Assembly (NCBI RefSeq): GCF_003075435.1 | Contig: NZ_QCZJ01000003.1 | Span: 124,001 to 188,000, forward strand | From: Terrimonas sp. | GTDB lineage: Bacteria; Bacteroidota; Bacteroidia; Chitinophagales; Chitinophagaceae | Reading direction: 5' to 3' | DNA length: 64,000 nt | Shown: positions 51,182-59,532 of the stretch, in pieces | Layout of the letters: each line of letters starts with the position of its first letter | Numbering within the stretch: position 1 is the first letter of the stretch | Made by a program: the position numbers and the translations under genes | Notes under the pieces: model-generated | The model's database searches: none | What the model was told of the DNA's origin: nothing | Seen by the model: the letters and a program-made list of their open reading frames with translations, nothing else

Positions 51182-52696
51182 ATGAGGGATAGCATACAGT
51201 GTATTTCGTTATTGCATAAGCTGAAATACATTTTTCTTTTGCCGGTTATTGTGATTTTTGGCTGTAAAGGTTGTTTTGAACAAACAAAAAACCCTCCTGA
51301 CTGGACAACCTATCTTTCTGATCAAAAAGGCGCGGTATTATCTCCCACCCCCGAAAAACAATTAATCGTATTTATCAAGCCTGGTACAAGCAGGGAGGCG
51401 TTCAATACATTTCTTGATACTGCAATTGTCAGACATAAAGATTCAGCCTTAAAAATCATTTCAGTTTGCGGCAGTTGTGATTCTACTTTACTAATGCTGG
51501 AAGGAAGCGGGGTAGAGGCGTTTATTAATGGAGAAGTAGCTAAGGGTGGAAGCGGAAGTAAAACAAAAGCTACTTTGTCAGGAGAGAATGATCTCTTATA
51601 TTTTACTACCAACAAGAGTATAGGTTTTGATGTTTTGCTAAAAGATTCTTCCGGCAAAAGGGAGTATCCAGGCTATGATTACCAGGACTCCATAACACTG
51701 GCTGTGTTTGATACGGGGATTGAACCTGGATTGTTGCAGGGGTATATTATTAGCAACGTACCGGATGTATGTATTTCGGGTGCTACAAATGGATGGAATT
51801 TTTTCTCATGGAGTAATGACTGGCGAGATGACAATGAAGGGTTGCACGGTACAATAGTTTCAAGATTTGTTATTGATGAAGTAGAACAATATAAAAAAAC
51901 AAAAGTGAATGTATTGCCGGTAAAAGTATTTAGCAAGGAAGGGCTTGCAGATTTGTATACTATTTTGTGCGGGCTTGCATACGCAAGTCACAGCGGTGCA
52001 GATATCATAAATGCAAGTTTTGGCTTTTATGAATCTAAAAACAAATTTCGTGACGGAGAACCTATAAGCGATACCACTAATTCAGCATTACTCAAGAACT
52101 TTGTTTCTTCTTATCTAACACAAAAAAATATTTTATTGATTTGTGCTGCCGGAAATAAATCCGACGATGATGGTACTATAAGGAGTTTAGATGAAATAAA
52201 TTTTTACCCGGCATCACTGGCTGCATCTTTACCAAATGTAATACCTGTAACAACTGTTGGTAACCAGGGAAATGGCAGGATAGTTAGTCCAAATCAAAAT
52301 TTTTCTGCTTCTATAGTCCAGCTTGGTGTTGATGCTGATTTTATTGATAGTAGTCATTTTGGCTTTATTAATCCAATTAATCCCAATAGTAATTCTACAA
52401 TAGCCGGTTCATCATTTGCAGCTCCAATTGCAGCGGGTAAAATGGCTGCTTATTTTTATAGCTATAAACATTTATTGAAGGAGCCTGCTGTTATCACACC
52501 TTCAGTGAGGGATAGTATATTCAACATACTTTTCAGGATTCCCGAAAGCCGTTTTCTTCAAACCGATCGTGGGTTGCTAAATAGTATCAATAGCGGAAAA
52601 GTAGTGATAAGAGGAAATGAGGTTGCTGCAAAGATTAAAGGACGTAAACTTATCCGCGGATTTGAAGATAGAGGATTAAGGATAATAAGAAAATAA
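51182..52696 (+). CDS. subtilisin-like (S8) serine peptidase, lipoprotein
   Basis: 504 residues with a lipoprotein signal ending at Cys28 (VIVIFGC). The catalytic triad is visible: Asp177 in LAVFDTGIEPG, His222 in GLHGTIVSRFV and Ser411 in GSSFAAPIAAGKMA; the oxyanion Asn lies in CAAGNKSDDD. The segment before the catalytic domain (about 30-165) may be an inhibitor-like prodomain. It is anchored in the periplasm or outer membrane. The next gene, a CHAT protease, starts 17 nt after its stop. Both could act on the membrane TPR protein upstream. Confidence 0.88.
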   Translation: MRDSIQCISLLHKLKYIFLLPVIVIFGCKGCFEQTKNPPDWTTYLSDQKGAVLSPTPEKQLIVFIKPGTSREAFNTFLDTAIVRHKDSALKIISVCGSCDSTLLMLEGSGVEAFINGEVAKGGSGSKTKATLSGENDLLYFTTNKSIGFDVLLKDSSGKREYPGYDYQDSITLAVFDTGIEPGLLQGYIISNVPDVCISGATNGWNFFSWSNDWRDDNEGLHGTIVSRFVIDEVEQYKKTKVNVLPVKVFSKEGLADLYTILCGLAYASHSGADIINASFGFYESKNKFRDGEPISDTTNSALLKNFVSSYLTQKNILLICAAGNKSDDDGTIRSLDEINFYPASLAASLPNVIPVTTVGNQGNGRIVSPNQNFSASIVQLGVDADFIDSSHFGFINPINPNSNSTIAGSSFAAPIAAGKMAAYFYSYKHLLKEPAVITPSVRDSIFNILFRIPESRFLQTDRGLLNSINSGKVVIRGNEVAAKIKGRKLIRGFEDRGLRIIRK

Positions 52697-52713
52697 CTTT
52701 GCGTAGTTTTCTT

Positions 52714-55545
52714 ATGAGGAAGCGATATAAATACCGGAGCCATCTTCTGCTGATATGCGGCTCAATATTTCTTTTATGTATTAGTTCTTACAAAGCATTA
52801 GCACAGGAGGCATCATCGTTAACTATATGGAATAACATTATTTCAATTGAAAATAATGACCAGCTTTCTGTAGCAGAAAAACTATTCGGGTGTGAAAAAT
52901 TGAAGCAATTATTTGACAATAGCCATCTCCCCGCAGACTCGGTATATGCAAGGTTACTGCACCGCATTGGTGCTCTTCAATTTCAGTTAAACCAGGCGAT
53001 TGCCACGCAGGAGGCAATTGATAATACCATTAAAGCTATTCAAATCAACAATTCAGGTAACCGAAACTGCAGCCCTTATTTTGCAATTAATAGTTATGTA
53101 AATCTTGCAACTTATTACGAAACCATTAAATTCTATAAAAAGGCCTATACCTACTATGATAGTGCCATCATACATAACGACAATAAAAAATTGTCGAATC
53201 CTTTAGCTGATCTTTGTTATATCAATAAGGTTTTAATAAATCTCAGGTTAGGAGATTATCAAAGTTGTATTGAAGATTGCACAAAAGGTATTTTTATTGC
53301 ACAAGGATCGGCAAGGTTAAGTATGCTGGCCGCGTTGTATAATCAAAGAGCGCAATCTTATCTTTATTTACATAAAACAAGTCTTGCATTTTCCGACATT
53401 GATTCAGCAAGGAAATATGCACAGATAATTAATAGCGATTATGAATTAGCTACTGAGGTAAAAACAAGAGCCTTGCTTCAGGCTGAACTGAAGCAATATA
53501 GTAATGCAGTTAAATCGTTTTCCGCCGCGCTGAAATACAGGATTGCAGATGGTGATTTAGCGCAAATTGCAGATGACTATACTGATATAGGAAATTTTCA
53601 TTTAAAAAGAAAAGAGTATAATAAAGCGATTGATAGTTACAATAAGACAATACAATATGCAAATAAAGCGAATGATGCCGAGCGCATGTGTAAAGGCTAT
53701 ACAAACCTTGGAGAAGTCTTCTTTCTGAAAGGTTCGGCTATTGACTATGAACAGAGTGAACGCTATTATGCGAAGGCGCTGGAAATATTTGGCATACATG
53801 AAAAGTCAGTTCTTGAAAACCCATCTCTGCAAAAGCTTGGAACTATTGCCAATACAGATTTACTTTTAGTGATTCTGGGAAATAAGGCAGAATTGTTGCT
53901 GCATTTATATAAAACTGATACAAAAAAAGAATACCTGGATGCCTGTATTAGCACGGGATTATTAATGGACTCTGCCGTCACAATGGCAAGGCATGAGCAA
54001 ACCGGTGAAAGTAGCAAGCTTTACTGGCGAAACAGGACAAGGAATTTTTTTGTAAATATTATTGAAGCATGTTATCTGGCCAATGATATTCCGCACGCTT
54101 TTTATTTTATGGAGAAAAGCAGGGCCGTTTTATTGAATGATAAATTAAATGAAACAGCAGCATCTATTCTTCTTCCTGAACATGAAAGTAAGAAAGAACA
54201 GGAATTCAAGTTCAGGCTGGTGGAAGCAAAAATGCAGATGAATAGCGTTGGTGTTGGCGGAAGTGATTATAACAGGCGCCAGTTAAATTTTTTACAGGTA
54301 AAAGATGAATTTGAACGATATATAAAAACATTGGAGCAAAGGTATCCTGCATATTACAAGTATAAGTATGATGATGATATTCCTGCGCTGCACGCCTTGC
54401 AGGAAAGATTGGCTAAGAATAATGAAACCTTTATCCATTATTTTCTTGAGGATACGATATTATATGCGCTTGCTATAACTGCAAGCGGAGCAAAGCTTAT
54501 GAAAGCGGCTCAGCAACAGTTTAGTGCTGCCGATTTAAAAGTGTTTATGGATATGTGCTCTGATAAGCAAAGGCTTAATAATAATTTCAATGCTTTCGCT
54601 GCACTATCCTATAAACTGTATAATGTTTTATTTGCAGAGTTACAGGTAGCGCCGGGGCGGGTGATCGTATCACAGGATAATACGCTTATTCCTTTTGAAG
54701 TATTGAGTAAAGAGGAGAACGGGAAATTTTTTTTGTTGTATGATTATACATTCAGTTATGTATATTCAGCTTCTTTCCTGCTAAAGCAAACAACAAACCG
54801 TAATGCAAATGCTGACTTTATTGGCTTTGCCCCTGTTTCATACAGTACAGGTTTAAGGCTTCCTGATTTAAAAAATGCTGCAATTGCATTACAACAATCG
54901 GCTTCTTATTACAATAGTGTGGTATTATTGGAACAAAATGCCGCTACAAGAAAATCATTTCTTAATCAAATTGCGGGTTATAATATAGTAAGTGTGTTTT
55001 CACACGCATTTGCTGATACATTGAATAATGAGCCGGTGATGTTTATGTATGATTCAATGATAAACCTTTCAGAACTTCAATTATTAAACAATCCTGCAAC
55101 CCAACTGGTAATTTTAAGTGCCTGTCAAACAAATGTTGGGCGAAATGAAACTGGTGAAGGGATATATAGTCTTGCCAGGGGATTTGCTTCAGCTGGTATA
55201 CCGGCTGTAAGCGCCACTTTATGGAAAGCAGATGAATATGCCATTTACCAGATATCAGAAATATTTAATGAATGTATTTCTAAAGGACTCAGGAAAGACG
55301 AAGCATTACGGCAGGCAAAATTGAAATTTATTGAAGGAAGCAGTAACGAAAAGCTTTTGCCTTATTACTGGGCTAATATGATTTTAATTGGCAAAAGTGA
55401 TCCGGTAAAGCTTTTACCCCAATCATCTATTTATAAAATATTGTGGTGGATTATCGGCACAACCGGAGTGATTGCTTTATTATTCATAATTAAATATTAC
55501 CTTAATAAAAAAACAATCAATCGTCATGAAAAAAGCAGGCACTAA
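52714..55545 (+). CDS. membrane-anchored TPR-CHAT protease
   Basis: About 943 residues. A signal sequence or N-terminal helix (about 10-32) is followed by TPR repeats (about 60-430, for example ADDYTDIGNFHLKRKEYNKAIDSY), a helical linker, and a C-terminal CHAT domain (about 630-905) of caspase/gingipain fold. The catalytic dyad is His764 in SVFSHAFAD and Cys804 in ILSACQTNVG, followed by GEGIYSLARGFASAGIPAVSATLW. A final membrane helix (about 911-932) and a short basic tail end the protein. The bulk should lie outside the cytoplasmic membrane. ATG 52714 is chosen over TTG 52699. TPR-CHAT proteins elsewhere (Csx29 of Craspase) cut regulators of an ECF sigma factor. Confidence 0.88.
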   Translation: MRKRYKYRSHLLLICGSIFLLCISSYKALAQEASSLTIWNNIISIENNDQLSVAEKLFGCEKLKQLFDNSHLPADSVYARLLHRIGALQFQLNQAIATQEAIDNTIKAIQINNSGNRNCSPYFAINSYVNLATYYETIKFYKKAYTYYDSAIIHNDNKKLSNPLADLCYINKVLINLRLGDYQSCIEDCTKGIFIAQGSARLSMLAALYNQRAQSYLYLHKTSLAFSDIDSARKYAQIINSDYELATEVKTRALLQAELKQYSNAVKSFSAALKYRIADGDLAQIADDYTDIGNFHLKRKEYNKAIDSYNKTIQYANKANDAERMCKGYTNLGEVFFLKGSAIDYEQSERYYAKALEIFGIHEKSVLENPSLQKLGTIANTDLLLVILGNKAELLLHLYKTDTKKEYLDACISTGLLMDSAVTMARHEQTGESSKLYWRNRTRNFFVNIIEACYLANDIPHAFYFMEKSRAVLLNDKLNETAASILLPEHESKKEQEFKFRLVEAKMQMNSVGVGGSDYNRRQLNFLQVKDEFERYIKTLEQRYPAYYKYKYDDDIPALHALQERLAKNNETFIHYFLEDTILYALAITASGAKLMKAAQQQFSAADLKVFMDMCSDKQRLNNNFNAFAALSYKLYNVLFAELQVAPGRVIVSQDNTLIPFEVLSKEENGKFFLLYDYTFSYVYSASFLLKQTTNRNANADFIGFAPVSYSTGLRLPDLKNAAIALQQSASYYNSVVLLEQNAATRKSFLNQIAGYNIVSVFSHAFADTLNNEPVMFMYDSMINLSELQLLNNPATQLVILSACQTNVGRNETGEGIYSLARGFASAGIPAVSATLWKADEYAIYQISEIFNECISKGLRKDEALRQAKLKFIEGSSNEKLLPYYWANMILIGKSDPVKLLPQSSIYKILWWIIGTTGVIALLFIIKYYLNKKTINRHEKSRH

Positions 55546-55669
55546 GAAAAATACAATTTCAGGACAGTTAAAGAAGGGTACAAAAAAAACAGCTAAAGCT
55601 GTAAAATCAACAACCCGCAGTGTAGCAAAAGGCGGAAGCAGCTCCAAATCCGGAGCTAAAATTACCTGA
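55526..55669 (+). CDS. 47-residue basic peptide overlapping the CHAT gene
   Basis: ATG at 55526 lies inside the last codons of the CHAT gene (20-nt overlap in another frame) and the frame runs to TGA at 55667-55669. The product is Lys/Thr/Ser/Ala-rich (MKKAGTKKNT, KKGTKKTAKAVKSTTRSVAK), like histone H1-type tails, with no acidic residue at all. The overlap suggests translational coupling. It may bind nucleic acid or membranes. No family recognised; a chance frame is possible. Confidence 0.45.
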   Translation: MKKAGTKKNTISGQLKKGTKKTAKAVKSTTRSVAKGGSSSKSGAKIT

Positions 55670-55689
55670 TCATACCCATCATAAAAATA

Positions 55690-55743
55690 AAAGCACAAGT
55701 AGTAGCCGCACATGAGGTTATATGCTACTGATACTTGTGCTTT
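55690..55743. terminator. bidirectional terminator between the CHAT group and mntH
   Basis: AAAGCACAAGTA (55690-55701) pairs with TACTTGTGCTTT (55732-55743), with GTAGC/GCTAC extending inward. A-rich and T-containing flanks on both sides. Confidence 0.65.
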
Positions 55744-55834
55744 GAGAGCATTAAAGAGGACAACCCGGAAGAAAATAATATAAACAGAATACTGTGCTTG
55801 TATGTATATCCAGCCGGGGTAAATATGTTACCTT

Positions 55835-57724
55835 TTAAACATTCACGATCAGCACAGGTATTTTAATCCGGTGCCTTACTGCGTCTACGGTTTCGCCATG
55901 AATAAAATCTTCAACGCCTTTGTGCCCGTGAGCGCCCATAACCAGCATTTCGCAATTGGTTTCTTTTGCCATTCTTACTATTTCATCTGAGCGCTTATCA
56001 AATCCAATCTGTGTTTCTGCCTTATAGCCGGCTTCGGCAAGCATGTTTTTATAATGCTCCAGCCGCTTTTTGTCTTCCTTGGTTTCAAAATCATCGCTTT
56101 CATGCTTCAGCATTTTTGCTGAAACGCTTTCTACCACGTGCATCAATACATAAGTAGCATGTGCATTACCCTGGGCAATGGCATAAGAAATCAGTTTTTT
56201 ATCATTATCGCTAAAGTCAAGCGCAATACCAATTTTTTCAAAGGTTGGAATGGATAGTTCAAGGCTACCTGTAGCTTCAGGGTGAACTGTAGCCGGAGAC
56301 CGCTTCTGGTATTTTGTGAAAAAGGGATGCAGGCTTACATACAATAATAATCCTACAAAAAAAATAACTGCGGCTATAATAAATACCTTCCAGAACCAAT
56401 TGCCTGATCCTGTAAAAAGCGCCACGGCTTCTTCGCCAACCATTCTTATATTAAGATATACCAGCAATACGGCAATTATCCATGCAAAAACCTTGGTTAC
56501 AGGCTTAATGGCAAATACGCCCATTGTTTTTTTATCACTTACAAAATGAATAAGTGGTATAACGGCAAAGCCTAACTGCAAACTCAATATTACCTGGCTG
56601 AGAATAAGCAATGCATCTAATTCTTTATCACCGTATATGCTTATAACAATCAGCGCCGGCACAATAGCTATTAATCTTGTAATTAAACGTCGCAGCAGCG
56701 GGTTAATACGTAACCGCAAGTATCCTTCCATTACAATCTGTCCGGCCAGCGTACCTGTAACGGTGGAGCTTTGCCCGGCCGCAATGAGTGCAATAGCAAA
56801 TAAGGTAGACGCCAGGTTTGTACCAAGCAAAGGGGATAATAACTGGTGCGCTTCTTCCAGTTGCGCTACTTCTGTTCTGCCTGATTTAAAAAAAGTTGCA
56901 GCAGCTAAAACCAGTATGGCCGCATTTACCAAAAATGCCAGGTTGAGTGCAATGGTACTATCAATAACACTCATCTTTAAAGCATACTTTATGCTTTTTT
57001 CATCCCGCTTAATTTTCCGGGTTTGCACTAATGACGAATGCAGGTATAAGTTATGCGGCATAACAGTGGCGCCGATAATACCAATAGCAATGTATAATGC
57101 CTCGCTATTGGGAATGCGCGGCACAAAGCCTGTAGCAACTTCAGCCAGGTTTGGTTTGGCAAGTACGATTTCTATTAAGAATGAAATACTGATGATGCCA
57201 ACCAGTGTAATGATAAATGCCTCCATCACCCTCATACCCATTCTCTGCAAAAACAATAGTAAAAAAGTATCCAGCACTGTTATGCAAACACCCCATATTA
57301 ATGGAATGCCTGTTAGCAGGTGAAGCCCGATAGCCATTCCCAGCACTTCGGCAAGGTCCGTAGCGGCAATTGCAATTTCTGCCAGGATGTATAGTATAAA
57401 GTTGACCCGTTTCGGGTATGTCTCCCTGTTAGCCTGGGCTAAATCGCGGCCTCTTACTATGCCGAGTCTTGCAGATAAACTTTGCAATAGCAGCGCCATC
57501 AGGTTACTCATCAGCAAAACCCATATCAGGGTATAGCCAAATTTGCTGCCGCCTGCAAGGTCTGTCGCCCAGTTGCCGGGGTCCATATAACCTACACCAA
57601 CAAGATATGCAGGACCGATAAATGCCAGCATACGTTTCCACCAGGGTTTATTTTGCGTAGCAGTAGTATCTATACTGCCATGTACTTCACTTAAAGATGC
57701 GTCTGAATGTATGTTGCTATTCAT
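55835..57724 (-). CDS. mntH: Nramp Mn2+/Fe2+ transporter fused to a universal stress protein domain
   Basis: 629 residues. The first 460 are an Nramp transporter with 11-12 membrane helices, the metal-binding GYMDPGNWATDLAGGSKFGY in helix 1 and MPHNLYLHSSLVQTR in helix 6. After a linker, residues about 490-629 are a UspA-like domain with the start IGIALDFSDNDK, HVVESVSAK, and the ATP-binding GAHGHKGVEDFIHGETVDAV. The usual bacterial MntH is about 400-450 residues, so this is a true fusion. It imports Mn2+ (or Fe2+) with protons; the Usp domain may sense ATP on the inside. Overlaps the end of mntR by 8 nt and is transcribed with it. Confidence 0.94.
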   Translation of the reverse strand: MNSNIHSDASLSEVHGSIDTTATQNKPWWKRMLAFIGPAYLVGVGYMDPGNWATDLAGGSKFGYTLIWVLLMSNLMALLLQSLSARLGIVRGRDLAQANRETYPKRVNFILYILAEIAIAATDLAEVLGMAIGLHLLTGIPLIWGVCITVLDTFLLLFLQRMGMRVMEAFIITLVGIISISFLIEIVLAKPNLAEVATGFVPRIPNSEALYIAIGIIGATVMPHNLYLHSSLVQTRKIKRDEKSIKYALKMSVIDSTIALNLAFLVNAAILVLAAATFFKSGRTEVAQLEEAHQLLSPLLGTNLASTLFAIALIAAGQSSTVTGTLAGQIVMEGYLRLRINPLLRRLITRLIAIVPALIVISIYGDKELDALLILSQVILSLQLGFAVIPLIHFVSDKKTMGVFAIKPVTKVFAWIIAVLLVYLNIRMVGEEAVALFTGSGNWFWKVFIIAAVIFFVGLLLYVSLHPFFTKYQKRSPATVHPEATGSLELSIPTFEKIGIALDFSDNDKKLISYAIAQGNAHATYVLMHVVESVSAKMLKHESDDFETKEDKKRLEHYKNMLAEAGYKAETQIGFDKRSDEIVRMAKETNCEMLVMGAHGHKGVEDFIHGETVDAVRHRIKIPVLIVNV

Positions 57725-58376
57725 GATGTACTAAAATATGCTGAGCCGCCTGCTCACTTATAATGAATAATGGGTTATCCTGAATTTTAATTTCAACGGA
57801 ATGATCAAAACCGAATTTTCTATTTATTTCTACAGCCGTACCAATACTGATTCTCCTGTGCCTCAGCAATTCCAGCATATCAGTTGATTGGTCAGTAAGC
57901 CCGCTTACTTTAGCCGGTGTATGAAGGGGAAGCTGGGTAAGCTTTACCTGCTTAAGCGTTTGCATTTTGCCTTCATGATCAGGTATAGGATCTCCATGTG
58001 GGTCAAACCTGGGAAAGCCAAGATACTCATCCAGGCGCTCAATAAGTTTTGGACTGCTTACATGTTCTAATTCTTCAGCAACCGCATGCACCTCATTCCA
58101 TTCAAATTTTAATTTTTCTGCAAGAAAATATTCCCATAAGCGATGCCTTCGTACAATATTTAAGGCTACTTTCACGCCTTCTGCACTGAGCCTGCATCCC
58201 TGGTATGGTTGATAAACGATCAGTTTTTTCGCCTTCAGCTTTTTCAGCATATCTGTAACTGATGCGGGTTTCGTATCCAAAGTTTCTGCCAGCGCATTTG
58301 TACTTACCGGTTGTTTATTGCCATTTAGGTTGTAAATAGCTTTTATATAATTCTCCTCACTTACTGAATAGTTCAC
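57717..58376 (-). CDS. mntR: DtxR/MntR-family metal-dependent repressor
   Basis: 219 residues. Winged helix (about 1-65, SEENYIKAIYNLNG, PVSTNALAETLDTKPASVTDMLKKL), dimerisation and metal-binding helices (about 70-140, with EVHAVAEELEHVSSPKL and DPHGDPIP carrying metal ligands), and a C-terminal FeoA/SH3-like domain (about 145-219). It starts with GTG at 58376. It should repress its own operon with the Nramp gene when Mn2+ or Fe2+ is plentiful. A palindrome covers its promoter (58391-58410). Confidence 0.94.
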   Translation of the reverse strand: MNYSVSEENYIKAIYNLNGNKQPVSTNALAETLDTKPASVTDMLKKLKAKKLIVYQPYQGCRLSAEGVKVALNIVRRHRLWEYFLAEKLKFEWNEVHAVAEELEHVSSPKLIERLDEYLGFPRFDPHGDPIPDHEGKMQTLKQVKLTQLPLHTPAKVSGLTDQSTDMLELLRHRRISIGTAVEINRKFGFDHSVEIKIQDNPLFIISEQAAQHILVHHE

Positions 58377-58390
58377 TTTAGCTAAATTTA

Positions 58391-58410
58391 TTTTTAGACA
58401 AACCTAAAAA
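58391..58410. promoter_or_regulatory. candidate MntR operator overlapping the mntR -7 box
   Basis: TTTTTAG-ACAAAC-CTAAAAA is a perfect 7-6-7 palindrome of the DtxR-box type. On the minus strand 58399-58406 reads TAGGTTTG, the -7 box, with TTTG (58426-58429) 19 nt upstream as the -33 element. A bound repressor would block RNA polymerase. Confidence 0.65.
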
Positions 58411-58509
58411 ATAATTTTTAATAATCAAAATTTTGTGATTGGTATTTGTTTTGCCTTATCAGAACATCAATAACAAAAAATTGATATTTTACACCCGAAA
58501 CATCGCTTT

Positions 58510-59472
58510 ATGCAAAAATTAATAGGCATTTGCCTGGTATTATTGGTATGTTTTACAGCCTGCAAGAGCAAGAAAAAGGATTTATCAGGAGAGGAACCTG
58601 TAACCGTTGAAGACTTTATTGGATTCTTCCAGGAGGTTTCTTTGCCGTATAATATTGCAGATACCCAGATCAATAAAAAGCTGCCGGATTCTTTGCTTAT
58701 CAGCGAAAAGATTTTTAAGCAATTCATTCCTGACTCTGTATTAAAAAACGACTATACCCAGAAAGTTTCTCCCAAACTATATGCTCTGGGAAAGATTTCT
58801 GACAAGGATAAAGAAACCTATGTTTTGGTTAAAGCTGCTACCGCAGAAAAACAGGTAGGCTATATTCTTTGCTTTGATAAGGATAATATTTTTAAGGCAG
58901 CGATGCCGCTGGTTAGAAATAATCCAGACCGGAACAAGTCAGTTACAGGAAATATAGATAAAAAATTAACGATCACTACTTCGGAAAGACGTAAAGCGCC
59001 TAATGGACAAAATCTATATAAGCTGAATGCTTATGTGTACAATAACGTGGGTGTATTCACTTTAATAAAAATTGAATCGAATGAAGTGGTGATTCCCAAA
59101 GAAGTGTATAATCCTATTGACACTTTTGCAAAAAAACATAAGCTATCCGGGGACTATATTTTAAATAAGAAAAATTTTGTTTCGGTCAGGGATGGACGTA
59201 ATGAAAAGAGATTACTCTTTTTCATACACTTTGAAAAAGGGAAAGATGAATGTACCGGTGAACTTAAGGGCGAAGCTGTATTTATTAAGCCTAATATAGC
59301 CCAGTTCCGGCAGGTTGGAGATCCCTGTATATTGCAGCTTAGCTTTTCAGGGAATAAAGTTACACTCAGCGAAGTACAGGCCTGCGGCAATTACCGGGGC
59401 ATTAAATGCGCTTTTGACGGCACTTATGTAAAGAAAAAAGAACCAGCGGCGGCAACCAAAAAGAAAAAATAA
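58510..59472 (+). CDS. lipoprotein of unknown function
   Basis: 320 residues with a lipoprotein signal ending at Cys18 (VCFTAC) and a Lys-rich start (KSKKKD) and end (TKKKK). The body alternates beta strands (KETYVLVKAATAEKQVGYILCFD, CTGELKGEAVFIKPNIAQFRQVG), resembling a beta-barrel or lipocalin-like sheet. No family recognised. Transcribed away from mntR, convergent with the aminopeptidase. Confidence 0.75.
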   Translation: MQKLIGICLVLLVCFTACKSKKKDLSGEEPVTVEDFIGFFQEVSLPYNIADTQINKKLPDSLLISEKIFKQFIPDSVLKNDYTQKVSPKLYALGKISDKDKETYVLVKAATAEKQVGYILCFDKDNIFKAAMPLVRNNPDRNKSVTGNIDKKLTITTSERRKAPNGQNLYKLNAYVYNNVGVFTLIKIESNEVVIPKEVYNPIDTFAKKHKLSGDYILNKKNFVSVRDGRNEKRLLFFIHFEKGKDECTGELKGEAVFIKPNIAQFRQVGDPCILQLSFSGNKVTLSEVQACGNYRGIKCAFDGTYVKKKEPAAATKKKK

Positions 59473-59489
59473 TTTATGCAGTTCTATAA

Positions 59490-59523
59490 AAATAAAGGCT
59501 GTCGTTTCCGGCAGCCTTTATTT
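59490..59523. terminator. bidirectional terminator
   Basis: A 12-bp stem AAATAAAGGCTG (59490-59501) with CAGCCTTTATTT (59512-59523). It serves the lipoprotein gene and, on the other strand, the aminopeptidase gene. Confidence 0.85.
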
Positions 59524-59532
59524 ATTAATAGC

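Noticed and set aside
56637-57323. 228-codon plus-strand frame inside the Nramp gene
   Set aside because: Antisense shadow of a strongly supported transporter gene; low-complexity product without domains.
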